Part shown: positions 33,879 through 42,443 of the stretch, in pieces
How positions within the stretch are numbered: position 1 is the stretch's first letter
Layout of the letters: each line of letters starts with the position of its first letter
Source: UBA3792 sp946185305
Lineage (GTDB): Bacteria > Bacillota > Clostridia > Christensenellales > CAG-138
Length of the DNA stretch: 64,000 nucleotides
Reading direction: 5' to 3'
Assembly (NCBI GenBank): GCA_946185305.1
Contig: CAMHJE010000001.1
Location: 31,617 to 95,616, forward strand
Notes under the pieces: model-generated
Seen by the model: only the letters and a program-made list of their open reading frames with translations
Databases searched by the model: none
What the model was told of the DNA's origin: nothing
Made by a program: the position numbers and the translations under genes

Positions 33879-36800
33879 ATGGAAGAAAACATTCTTGTCA
33901 CCGGCGAACCCCTTTCCAAGGGCAAGTTCAAAACCCCGAGCAAGGAATTCGGCATCATGCCGTTCTGGTTCTGGAACGGCGAAATGTCCTACGACGAGAT
34001 CGCCTATCAAATCAGGGAATACAAGGCCAAGGGCTGCCCCGGCTTCTACATTCATGCGCGCTTCGGCGTGCGCGAGGAGCTCGGCTATATGAACGAGGAC
34101 TGGCTCGACCGCGTGAAGTTCACAATCGAAAAGGCGCAGGAGGAGGGCTTGCAGGTTTGGGTATACGACGAGTATAACTGGCCGAGCGGCACCTGCGGGC
34201 AGACGCTGATGAAGGATCATCCCGAAATGACGAACGTGTATCTGGAGCTTGTGGACGGCGATCTGCCGGGACAGTTCTTCACGTTCATGGAGGGCACCGA
34301 TTCGCGCTACAACGACCTCGAACAGTCCGAGCCGGTCTATGCCTGCGCGATCAAGCTGGAGGACATGCAAAACGGCAACTATGAGATCGTCGATCTGATG
34401 CCGTCGCTGTCGTTCGACAAGGTCATCACGTGGGAAGCGCCAAAGGGCCCGTGGAAGCTGTTCTACTTCATCGAGCGCAAGAGCACCTGGTATGCGGACG
34501 TGCTGAACCCCGAAACGACCAAGAAGTTCATCGAGTACACGCATGAGCGGTACAAGGCGTACCTTGACGGCGATTTTAGCAAGCAGGTCAAGGGCTTCTT
34601 TACCGACGAGCCCGCCATGCACTATTTCGAGACGGGCCGCGATAACTTCATTATCCCGTGGACGCACGGCATGTTCCGCATCTTCCGCGAGCATAACGGC
34701 TACGACCTCAAAAAGAACCTGCCGAAGCTGTTCTTTGACTGCGGCGGAGACACCGAGCAGGTGCGCTACGATTTTTGGAGCACGCTGACCGATCAGTATG
34801 AAAAATCCTATTTCAAGGAAATCGAGGACTGGTGCGCGGACAACGACGTGATCTTCACGGGGCATCTGCTGTATGAGGAATCGCTCCGCGCCCACGCCCG
34901 CGTGGACGGCAACCTGTTCAAGCATTTGCAGCACTTCCACATGACCGGCGTGGATCACCTCTATCCGCGCATCGGCACACGGGAGATGGAAAACGAGCAC
35001 GTCGCGCTGAAGATCGCATCGAGCGCGGCGCACCAGAACGGCAGCGCGCGGCTTGTGTGCGAATCCATGGGTGGCTCCTACTGGGACTGCACGATGGAGC
35101 GCATGAAATGGATCGGCGACTGGGAATACGTTCTCGGCGTGAACCAGTTCATTCCGCACGGCTTCCATTACACGATCGAAGGCGAGCGCAAGCGCGACTG
35201 GCCGCCGTCAATGTTCTGCCAGTTTACATGGTGGGAGCAGTACGGCCTGTTCAACGACTATATGACGCGCCTCGGCTATACGCTGTCCGGCGGCGATCAC
35301 GTCGCCAAGGTGGCGGTGCTCTACCCGATGAATTCGATTTGGGCGAATTACATGCCGAACCGCCGCACGAAGATTTCCGAGTGCATCGAGCGCGAATTTG
35401 CGTACATGGCGGATCGGATGCTGCGCCTGCATATCGACTACGACTATCTCGACGAGGACGTGCTGAACGAGCGCGTGCGGATCGAAAACGGCAAGCTCTG
35501 CATCCAAGGCGAGCGGTACGAAATGCTGCTGCTCCCGCCCTGCACGCATATCAAGGCCAAAACGCTCGACACGCTCGAAGCGTTCGCGGCGGCGGGCGGC
35601 AAGATCGGCGGCGACGCGCTGCTGCCCTATCGGTGCATCGAGGGCGAAGCCAAGGATTTTGCGGCGCGGATAGAAGCCCTGTTCGGCGTCGATCCGGTCG
35701 TGCTGCGCGAAACGTTTCTGCAAACGGATAACCGCGAGCAGACAGTCACGGTTCGCCGGCACAACGGCGGCAAGGTCGTGTTCGCTTCGGGCGAAGGCTT
35801 CAAGGCAAACCCCGATCCCGAAAAAGGCCTAAGAAATCTCAATCAGCTCCTTCGCGCGTGCGTCACGCCGGAGATCGAGATCGACAGCGAGGAGGTCTTT
35901 TACCTCCACCGCGTCAAGGATGGAAAAGACCTGTTCTTTCTCATCAACCCGGTCGATTTCGCGGCGGACTGCGAGCTGCGCTTCAGGGGCGCGCATACGC
36001 CGGAGTTGTGGAACCTCGAAACCGGCGATATCCGAAAAGTCACGGTGTACGAGCAGCGCGACGGCTTTACGCGGCTGCGCCTGCATCTGGAGCCGTTCGG
36101 CTCGGCGCTCTATTCGTTTGCCGACGAACCGGAGGCCGTGCATGTTTGCGCGTCGGATATGACCGTCGAGACGTTCGATCCCGCAACCCGCACCGCGACC
36201 GGCTTTGCACGGCTCGAAACCGACGGCGCGATCACGCTGCAAACCGGCAGCGAGCGCGAAACCGTTTCGATCCCCGCGGCAGCGCCCGCGCCCGTCCTCC
36301 CGCTTTGCGGCCCGTTTGCATTTGCGACCGACAAGCCGAACAGCCTCAACACTGACGCGTGGAAAATGACCTACGCGACCGACGCGGACGAGATCGCGGC
36401 GATCACGGCAGGCAAGGCGGACATGTCGAGCTGGCTCGATATGCGCATGGGCGCGTGGGAAATGCAGCTCCCGGTCGAGCGCGACGACGCGACCTACCCG
36501 GTCACGCTGTGGTATGTCACCAAGGTGCACGCGGCGTATATCCCGGACGATCTGAAGCTGATGATCGACGGCTTCAAGGGCAGCGGCTACACGCTGTTCG
36601 TGAACGGCAAAGCGGTCACCGAAACGCCGGAGCGCAGCTATCTGGACGCGGAGATCAAGACCGTGCCGATGCGCCCGTACTTTGTGCCGGGCGAAAACAC
36701 GATTGCCGTGCGGCTCACCGTCACAAAAAAGAGCGACGGCATGACCGACCTCTTGAAGATTATCGGCAGCTTTGCGGTCGAAACCGCGGACGGCGTCGAA

Positions 36801-37169
36801 ACCATCGTGCAGCCCAAGACCGAGATTACGCTCGGGGACTGGAACGAAAAGGGCTATCCCTACTATTCCGGCACCGGCTTCTACACGGCTAAGGTCAATA
36901 TCACAAAGGACCTGCTCGAAAAGAAGCTGCTTCTTTCGGCCGATATCGGCCGGGATGTGCTGCTCGTTTCGGTCAACGGCAAACCGGTCAAGACCTGCCT
37001 GTGGCGGCCGTATGAAGCGGATCTGACCCCGTATCTGGTCGAGGGCGAGAACGAGATCACGCTCGGCGTCGTCAATACGCTGATGAACCTGCTCGAATCG
37101 ACGCACAACCCGTCCGGCCTGTTCAAAGCCGAGATCGTGCCGTTCGACCGGTATACGGTCACGTTCTGA
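33879..37169 (+). CDS. GH106-like glycoside hydrolase (alpha-L-rhamnosidase family)
   Basis: 1096 residues, no signal peptide. The N-terminal barrel has FWFWNGEMSYDEI, GFYIHARFGV, VWVYDEYNWPSG, FFTDEPAMH (Glu244) and CESMGG (Glu395), the motif series of GH106 and its unclassified relatives. The two glutamates are the best candidates for catalytic residues. The C-terminal third is beta rich with a GH2-type sugar-binding jelly roll (about 930-1090). GH106 enzymes remove L-rhamnose from pectin and saponins, but the wider family is large, so another deoxy or plain sugar is possible. The start has AAAGGAAAC. Confidence 0.72.
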   Translation: MEENILVTGEPLSKGKFKTPSKEFGIMPFWFWNGEMSYDEIAYQIREYKAKGCPGFYIHARFGVREELGYMNEDWLDRVKFTIEKAQEEGLQVWVYDEYNWPSGTCGQTLMKDHPEMTNVYLELVDGDLPGQFFTFMEGTDSRYNDLEQSEPVYACAIKLEDMQNGNYEIVDLMPSLSFDKVITWEAPKGPWKLFYFIERKSTWYADVLNPETTKKFIEYTHERYKAYLDGDFSKQVKGFFTDEPAMHYFETGRDNFIIPWTHGMFRIFREHNGYDLKKNLPKLFFDCGGDTEQVRYDFWSTLTDQYEKSYFKEIEDWCADNDVIFTGHLLYEESLRAHARVDGNLFKHLQHFHMTGVDHLYPRIGTREMENEHVALKIASSAAHQNGSARLVCESMGGSYWDCTMERMKWIGDWEYVLGVNQFIPHGFHYTIEGERKRDWPPSMFCQFTWWEQYGLFNDYMTRLGYTLSGGDHVAKVAVLYPMNSIWANYMPNRRTKISECIEREFAYMADRMLRLHIDYDYLDEDVLNERVRIENGKLCIQGERYEMLLLPPCTHIKAKTLDTLEAFAAAGGKIGGDALLPYRCIEGEAKDFAARIEALFGVDPVVLRETFLQTDNREQTVTVRRHNGGKVVFASGEGFKANPDPEKGLRNLNQLLRACVTPEIEIDSEEVFYLHRVKDGKDLFFLINPVDFAADCELRFRGAHTPELWNLETGDIRKVTVYEQRDGFTRLRLHLEPFGSALYSFADEPEAVHVCASDMTVETFDPATRTATGFARLETDGAITLQTGSERETVSIPAAAPAPVLPLCGPFAFATDKPNSLNTDAWKMTYATDADEIAAITAGKADMSSWLDMRMGAWEMQLPVERDDATYPVTLWYVTKVHAAYIPDDLKLMIDGFKGSGYTLFVNGKAVTETPERSYLDAEIKTVPMRPYFVPGENTIAVRLTVTKKSDGMTDLLKIIGSFAVETADGVETIVQPKTEITLGDWNEKGYPYYSGTGFYTAKVNITKDLLEKKLLLSADIGRDVLLVSVNGKPVKTCLWRPYEADLTPYLVEGENEITLGVVNTLMNLLESTHNPSGLFKAEIVPFDRYTVTF

Positions 37170-37172
37170 GTT

Positions 37173-38051
37173 ATGGAACAGAAGCGTTACAATATCCTGA
37201 TCGACACCGACATCGGCGGCGACGTGGACGACGCCCTGGCGCTCGCGCTTGCGCTGAACACGCCGTCCGTCCGGATCGTGGGGATCACGAACGTCTACCT
37301 TGCGAACGCGTGGCGCGCGGGCGTCACCAAGGAGCTGCTGCGCGTCTACGGACGGGAGGATATCCCGGTCTGCACCGGCGCGGAAAAGCCGCTGATCGGC
37401 TGGTGGGACGAAAGCCGCATCCCGAACAGCTCGCCCGATTACGGCGAGTATCGTGGGGAAAAGCTGCCCCACGCCGCGGACTTCATCATCCAAAAGGCGG
37501 AGGAGATCGACGATCTCGTTTTGCTCGCCATCGGGCCGCTGACAAACGTGGGCCTCGCGCTTGCCAAAGCGCCGCATATCGCGGGGCGGCTGAAAATCTA
37601 CATGATGGGCGGGCAGGTGAATAAGGCGCACCCGGAATGGAACATCGTCTGCGACCCGGAGGCCGCGCGCATCGTGTTCGAAAGCGGCGCGGATATCACG
37701 ATGGTCGGACTCGATGTGACCAACCGCTGTCAGTTTACGCGTGCCGAGGTGGACGAGATCAAAAACACGCCGCGTCCCGGCGCAAGTCGGCTCGGCGTGA
37801 TGATGGAGCAGTTCATTGTGAACTTCGGCTATCTGCCGATCCTGCACGATCCGTTGGCGCTGGCCGCGCTGCTGTGGCCGGAGCTTGTCAGGCTCGAACG
37901 CAAGAACATTCTGATCGAAACGCGCGGCGAATTCACGCGCGGCCTCACGATCGACTGCGACTGGGGCGCGGGGCATCCCGCCATGGTGGCGACCGACGTG
38001 GATGTGACCGCGTTCAAGCGGCGCTTGATCGAGGTGCTGAAGACCGTATGA
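37173..38051 (+). CDS. Inosine-uridine type nucleoside hydrolase
   Basis: 292 residues. The metal-binding signature DTDIGGDVDDALA starts at Asp11, and the C-terminal AMVATDVDVTAF-like region supplies further ligands. Such enzymes split the N-glycosidic bond of ribonucleosides with calcium. It starts 3 nt after the GH106-like gene without its own binding site and overlaps the GH4 gene by 4 nt, so it is tightly coupled to glycosidases. That context suggests either ribose salvage (rpiB and a ribokinase are in the same island) or use on a different N- or O-riboside. Confidence 0.8.
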   Translation: MEQKRYNILIDTDIGGDVDDALALALALNTPSVRIVGITNVYLANAWRAGVTKELLRVYGREDIPVCTGAEKPLIGWWDESRIPNSSPDYGEYRGEKLPHAADFIIQKAEEIDDLVLLAIGPLTNVGLALAKAPHIAGRLKIYMMGGQVNKAHPEWNIVCDPEAARIVFESGADITMVGLDVTNRCQFTRAEVDEIKNTPRPGASRLGVMMEQFIVNFGYLPILHDPLALAALLWPELVRLERKNILIETRGEFTRGLTIDCDWGAGHPAMVATDVDVTAFKRRLIEVLKTV

Positions 38052-39463
38052 AAAAACTGACATTGATCGGCGGCGGGAGCGTCCGCACGTATTACTTCAT
38101 CGAATCGCTGCTGCGCTTCTACCGCCGCATGGAGATCGGCGAGGTCGCCGTGATGGATACCGACCCGGTCAAGCTGCGCTACTTCGGCGGCTTGGCAAAG
38201 TATCTTTGCACGCGTGAAAAGGCCGAGCTGCGCGTCACACTGCACACGGACGCGGTGGAAGCTCTGAAAAACGCCGATTATGTCGTCACCACCGTGCGCA
38301 CCGGCGGGGATGAAACGCGCGTGCGGGACGAGCGCATCGCGCTGTCGCACGGCGTGATCGGGCAGGAAACGACCGGCGCGGGCGGCTTTTCGTACGCGAT
38401 CCGCACGATCCCGGTCATGCTGGACTATATGCGCCTGATCCGCGAGCACGCTAAGCCGAACGCTCCGGTGTTCAACTTTACGAATCCGTCCGGTCTTGTC
38501 ACGCAGGCGCTGTACGACGCGGGCTATGACAACATCATCGGGATCTGTGACAATGCGACCGGCATCAAGATCGACACGGCGAACGCGCTCGGCGTCAACG
38601 CAAGCGATCTCGTCGTCAAGGTCTACGGGCTGAACCATCTTTCGTGGGCGAACCGCGTCGAGGTCGGCGGCGTCAATATTCTGCCGCGGCTGCTGGCAAA
38701 TGATTCCTTCATCGAGGGCTTCCACCAGTTCCGGTACTTCGACCGCGACTTGATCCGACGCTTAAAAGCGATCCCGAACGGCTATCTCTATTACTTTTAC
38801 CACCGCGAGCGCGCGCTGCATAACCTGTTGTCCGCGCCCGAAACGCGCGGCGAAAGCATCCTCCGCATCAACACGGCGATGATGGCAGAGCTGAAAAAGC
38901 ACGATATCGACGCCGAGCCGGAAGCGTGCCTTGCGATCTACCGCGAGTACATGCGCCGGCGCGAGGGCAGCTATATGCAGATCGAGCTCGGCGGCAGCGT
39001 GCCGCATGGCGCGGCGGTCGATCCCGATGCACTCGGCATCCGGCAGCTGCTCGGAAATAAACCCGTTACGGAAATCTACGAGGGCTATGCGGGCGTCGTA
39101 TTCAACTATATCGACAGCGTGCAGGAGGATAAGGGCATCGACCTTGCGATCAGCGTCCCGAACCGCGGCGCGATTTCCGTGATGGCGGACGACGACGTTT
39201 TGGAGATTACCTGCCGGATCGGCAAGGACGGCGCGGTGCCGATGCGCTTTGCACCGGAGGAGATCGACGAAACGAACCTCGCGCTGATGAAGACGATCAA
39301 GCGGTATGAACGGCTGACCGTGGAGGCCGTGCAAACCAAGTCCAAGGCCGCCGCGCGCGAGGCGCTGATGCAGCACCCGCTTGTCGGGGACTATGCCTTG
39401 GCCAAGGCGCTTGTGGACGAGTATGCGGCGCTGAACGCGCCGTGGATCGGAGAATGGCGATGA
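38048..39463 (+). CDS. Glycoside hydrolase family 4 (NAD+/metal-dependent)
   Basis: 471 residues from ATG 38048, overlapping the previous stop (ATGA). The N-terminal Rossmann fold has LIGGGSVRTYYF for NAD+. NFTNPSG is at 152-158. The metal site has Cys167 in GICDNATG and His197 in GLNHLSW. GH4 enzymes oxidise C3 of the sugar and cleave by elimination, acting on alpha or beta glycosides, often 6-phosphorylated. The C-D-N-A tetrad is not one of the well-known GH4 motifs and is nearest the CDMP type of 6-phospho-alpha-glucosidases as I recall it. No phosphotransferase system is present here, so a non-phosphorylated substrate is quite possible. Confidence 0.85.
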   Translation: MKKLTLIGGGSVRTYYFIESLLRFYRRMEIGEVAVMDTDPVKLRYFGGLAKYLCTREKAELRVTLHTDAVEALKNADYVVTTVRTGGDETRVRDERIALSHGVIGQETTGAGGFSYAIRTIPVMLDYMRLIREHAKPNAPVFNFTNPSGLVTQALYDAGYDNIIGICDNATGIKIDTANALGVNASDLVVKVYGLNHLSWANRVEVGGVNILPRLLANDSFIEGFHQFRYFDRDLIRRLKAIPNGYLYYFYHRERALHNLLSAPETRGESILRINTAMMAELKKHDIDAEPEACLAIYREYMRRREGSYMQIELGGSVPHGAAVDPDALGIRQLLGNKPVTEIYEGYAGVVFNYIDSVQEDKGIDLAISVPNRGAISVMADDDVLEITCRIGKDGAVPMRFAPEEIDETNLALMKTIKRYERLTVEAVQTKSKAAAREALMQHPLVGDYALAKALVDEYAALNAPWIGEWR

Positions 39464-40335
39464 AGCGCATCCTTTGTATCGCGGGAAGCTGCTGCGATCT
39501 GGTGTTCGGCGGGCTCGACCGCCTGCCGTCCTTGGGAGAGGAAATCTTCGGCACGCATTTTTCGATGCAGGCGGGCGGCGGCGCGAACACGGCGGTGCAG
39601 CTCGGACGGCTCGGCGCCGACGTGTCGTTTTGGACGCTGCTCGGCCCCGACCTCGCGGGCGGCATCGTGCGGGACGCGCTTGTAAAGGCGAATGTGCGGC
39701 TGATCGAGCACGGGCAGATCATCGGCAGAACTCCGGTTTCGGCCGTGCTGAGCACGAAGGAGGATCGCGCCTTTGCGTCGTTCGATGCGGGCGATCCGCT
39801 GATCGAAAACGTCGCGGCGCTCGAAACGGCGATTGCAAAAGCCGATATCGTGCATACGTTCCTTGGCTACTGCCTGTCGTATCCGATAGCGGAGCTGTGC
39901 CGCAAGCATCATAAAATCCTGTCCGTGGACTGCTCCTTTTGCGACGCACCGGGCGAGCAGACCGATGCGATCCTGCGCGAATGTGACTACTGGAAGGGCA
40001 ACGAGGGCGAGGCGCTCCGTCTGACTGGCGCGGCCGACGTCGAAACGGCGCTTTTGCACCTTGCGGGCATGGTGCGACGCGGCGCCGTCGTCACGCTCGG
40101 CGGTGAAGGAAGCCTCGGCACGGAGCGCGGCAGGACGCCGGTTTTTGTCCCCGCCGCGCCGATCGAGCGTTTCGTTGACGCCTGCGGCGCGGGCGACGCG
40201 TATGCGGCGGGCTTTTTGTTCGGACTGGCCGACGACGAGCCGTTTGCGGCCTGCATGGCGCGCGGCGCGGCCCTTGCCGCCTCGGTCGTACAGCACTATG
40301 GCGGCACACCGGAGCAAGAGCGCTTCTGCAACTGA
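39460..40335 (+). CDS. PfkB-family carbohydrate kinase
   Basis: 291 residues from ATG 39460, overlapping the GH4 stop, with GGAGAA 5 nt upstream. AGGGANTAVQLGRLG and the C-terminal DACGAGDAYAAGF (catalytic Asp246) are the two PfkB signatures. It phosphorylates a monosaccharide with ATP. As the last gene of the run it may act on the sugar freed by the GH4 or GH106-like enzyme, or on fructose made by the isomerase at 45663. The exact sugar cannot be told. Confidence 0.83.
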   Translation: MKRILCIAGSCCDLVFGGLDRLPSLGEEIFGTHFSMQAGGGANTAVQLGRLGADVSFWTLLGPDLAGGIVRDALVKANVRLIEHGQIIGRTPVSAVLSTKEDRAFASFDAGDPLIENVAALETAIAKADIVHTFLGYCLSYPIAELCRKHHKILSVDCSFCDAPGEQTDAILRECDYWKGNEGEALRLTGAADVETALLHLAGMVRRGAVVTLGGEGSLGTERGRTPVFVPAAPIERFVDACGAGDAYAAGFLFGLADDEPFAACMARGAALAASVVQHYGGTPEQERFCN

Positions 40336-40357
40336 AAAACACAGATTTGACGCATGA

Positions 40358-40369
40358 GTAAACGTTTTC
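40358..40369. promoter_or_regulatory. LacI-type operator, copy 4
   Basis: GTAAACGTTTTC, whose reverse complement is identical to copy 2. It lies upstream of the -35 box of the lipoprotein gene. Confidence 0.7.
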
Positions 40370-40389
40370 AAATTTTTTCCGAAAACCAC

Positions 40390-40418
40390 TTGCATCTATG
40401 TAAAGATTATGTTATCAT
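40390..40418 (+). promoter_or_regulatory. Promoter of the three-repeat lipoprotein gene
   Basis: TTGCAT (40390-40395) and TATCAT (40413-40418), 17-bp spacer, flanked by two operator copies. Confidence 0.7.
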
Positions 40419-40426
40419 GCAGTTGG

Positions 40427-40438
40427 GAAAAGGTTTAC
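40427..40438. promoter_or_regulatory. LacI-type operator, copy 5 (GG variant)
   Basis: GAAAAGGTTTAC, one base from the consensus in the central CG, at about +2 to +13 of the promoter. The centre is 69 bp from copy 4, a distance suited to DNA looping. Confidence 0.55.
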
Positions 40439-40479
40439 TCAAAATTTACCCCTACAAAAATACAAACAGGAGAGAACGT

Positions 40480-42354
40480 ATGAAAAAGGTATCTTGGTTA
40501 TTGGCAGTTTTGATGCTGCTTTCGGTCGTTTTCGGCTGTACGGCGACCCCGGCGCCCGCCGCGTCCACGCCGACCGAAGCGCCCGCGGCAACCGTGACCG
40601 AAGCGCCCAAGGCAACGGAAGCGCCCGCACCCACCGAGGCGCCCGCGCCGGAACCCGAGGCCGAACCGGTCAAGGAGCCCGCTGTGTACAACAGCGTCGA
40701 GGGCTTTCATGACGATACGGCGACCGAAGGCGTCTGGCAGTATTATTACAGCATCGACGACGGCGCGACCGTGACCGATCCCTGCGAGGATTACACCGAT
40801 TACGGCGGATACGGCGGCTGGCATCCTTGGGAAGGCTCCTATGTGGGCGTCGGCTTCAACCATGACGTCGAAGGGTATCTGGAGTTCAACACCGATCAGC
40901 GCGGCGGTTTGATGGGCGTTCTCGTCTTTGAAGCGCCCGCGGACGGCAAGTATGTCGTGACTGCGCAGATCTGGAACCCGTGGGAGCAGGATCTGGACAG
41001 CTACACCGTCAAGAACGACAAGTTTGAGACCGTTGTGGAGCAGTCGATGGACGAGCTTGTGGACGTGTACGGCTTCATTACCCCGACCGATGTGGAGATG
41101 AAGACCGGCGAAAAGTTGTACTTCATGTGCAACTCCAAGAGCGAATCCTGGGCAAGCGCCTATTCCAACGTCACGATCTACTATGAGCCGCAGGACGAAT
41201 CCGTCTATGTGATTCCGGAAGTCGTGATGCCGGTTAAGGAAGTGGTCGGCGTCGATCCGGACTTCGAGCAGGAAGCCAAGTGGAACGCGGTAAAGGACTT
41301 CGACCGCACCGCTGCGGACGGCTCCAACACGCCTTGGGTCTATGCAACGACTGTGGCATGGGGCGAGTTTGCGATCAACGAAAAGTATGAGGAGCAGGAT
41401 TGGGACGGCGACGGCAAGGCCGACGCGAACCAGTGGTACTCCGCCGACGGCACCGGCATGGGCTTTAACTTCAACGAAGCCTACGGCGGCAACTATCTCG
41501 AACTGAACACGACGGACTACGGCGCGACCGTTTCCGCGCTCGGTTTCAAGGCGCCCGCTGCCGGCACCTACGCGTTCAACGGCTATGTTATGAATATCTG
41601 GGGCGCGAATGCGAACATGCTCCGCGTCTATAAGGGCAGCGAGTATTACAAGGACTTCGCCGCCAAGGAATACAAGGAAAAGCCCAACGAGTTTGCGTTC
41701 ACCGCAAAGCTCGAGGAGGGCGAGATCGTTTGGCTGTTCGTCGATTCCGAGGGCGGCTGGGTCTCCTCCGCACTGTCCGTGTTCGTCAATGAGACCGAGG
41801 ATGCGCCGGTCGTCGAGGTGAATCTGCTGCAGGACGCCAAGTGGGCGGCCTACCGCGACTTTGACCGTACCGCGGCGGACGGCTCCAACACGCCGTGGAT
41901 CTACGCCACGACCGTGGCATGGGGCGAGTTTACGACCAACGTGAAGTATGACGAGCCCGACTGGGACGGCGACGGCGCACCGAACGCGAACCAGTGGTAT
42001 TCCGAGGACGGCACCGGCATGGGCATTTCGTTCTCCTACGATGAGGGCTACCTCGAGCTGAACACGACTGACTACGGCGCGACCGTGTCCTGCCTCGGCT
42101 TCAAGGCTCCGGCCGCAGGCACTTACGCGTTCAACGGCTATGTCCGCAACCCGTGGGGCCAGAGCATGAACCTGCTCCGCGTCTATAAGAACGCCGATTA
42201 CTTCGCCGACTTCCCGGCGGGCGAGTTCGTCGATGCGCCGAACGCGTTCGACTTTGAGGTCGAGCTGGCCGAAGGCGACATCGTTTGGGTGTTCGTCGAT
42301 TCCAACGGCGGCTGGGTCAGCGCGGCGGTCGCTCTGTTCGTCAACGAGAAGTAA
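40480..42354 (+). CDS. Secreted lipoprotein with three beta-sandwich repeats
   Basis: 624 residues from ATG 40480, which follows AGGAGAGAAC. The lipobox VVFGC gives an anchored Cys20, then a P/T/E/A-rich spacer (about 21-67). Three tandem modules follow: one diverged (about 70-250) and two close copies spaced by exactly 187 residues, each holding DFDRTAADGSNTPW, NQWYS(A/E)DGTGMG, YLELNTTDYGATVS and FKAPAAGTYAFNGYV. No catalytic motif is visible. The pattern fits non-catalytic carbohydrate-binding modules on the cell surface. It has its own promoter between two operators and a strong terminator, as expected of a protein needed in large amounts. Confidence 0.75.
   Translation: MKKVSWLLAVLMLLSVVFGCTATPAPAASTPTEAPAATVTEAPKATEAPAPTEAPAPEPEAEPVKEPAVYNSVEGFHDDTATEGVWQYYYSIDDGATVTDPCEDYTDYGGYGGWHPWEGSYVGVGFNHDVEGYLEFNTDQRGGLMGVLVFEAPADGKYVVTAQIWNPWEQDLDSYTVKNDKFETVVEQSMDELVDVYGFITPTDVEMKTGEKLYFMCNSKSESWASAYSNVTIYYEPQDESVYVIPEVVMPVKEVVGVDPDFEQEAKWNAVKDFDRTAADGSNTPWVYATTVAWGEFAINEKYEEQDWDGDGKADANQWYSADGTGMGFNFNEAYGGNYLELNTTDYGATVSALGFKAPAAGTYAFNGYVMNIWGANANMLRVYKGSEYYKDFAAKEYKEKPNEFAFTAKLEEGEIVWLFVDSEGGWVSSALSVFVNETEDAPVVEVNLLQDAKWAAYRDFDRTAADGSNTPWIYATTVAWGEFTTNVKYDEPDWDGDGAPNANQWYSEDGTGMGISFSYDEGYLELNTTDYGATVSCLGFKAPAAGTYAFNGYVRNPWGQSMNLLRVYKNADYFADFPAGEFVDAPNAFDFEVELAEGDIVWVFVDSNGGWVSAAVALFVNEK
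41260..42354 (+). repeat. Tandem 561-bp coding repeat
   Basis: The second and third lipoprotein modules are direct DNA repeats with a 561-bp period (compare 41296 and 41857), similar enough to point to a recent duplication. Confidence 0.75.
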
Positions 42355-42383
42355 TTCCAACCGTACAGCATAAGTCAGGTTGC

Positions 42384-42422
42384 GGAGGTTATGAGGAGGC
42401 AGCCTCCTCGTAACCTCCTTTT
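42384..42422 (+). terminator. Strong terminator after the lipoprotein gene
   Basis: A 16-bp stem with one T-G pair (42384-42399 region with 42403-42418) and a 3-nt loop, followed by TTTT. No separate promoter is seen before the alpha-mannosidase, so partial read-through may set a lower level for the enzymes downstream. Confidence 0.8.
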
Positions 42423-42443
42423 CCGTTCAAAAGGGAGAGAACG

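Noticed and set aside
40498..42360. A 620-codon open frame on the minus strand opposite the three-repeat lipoprotein
   Set aside because: It mirrors the repeats of the real gene, has no binding site, and its composition is that of an antisense shadow.
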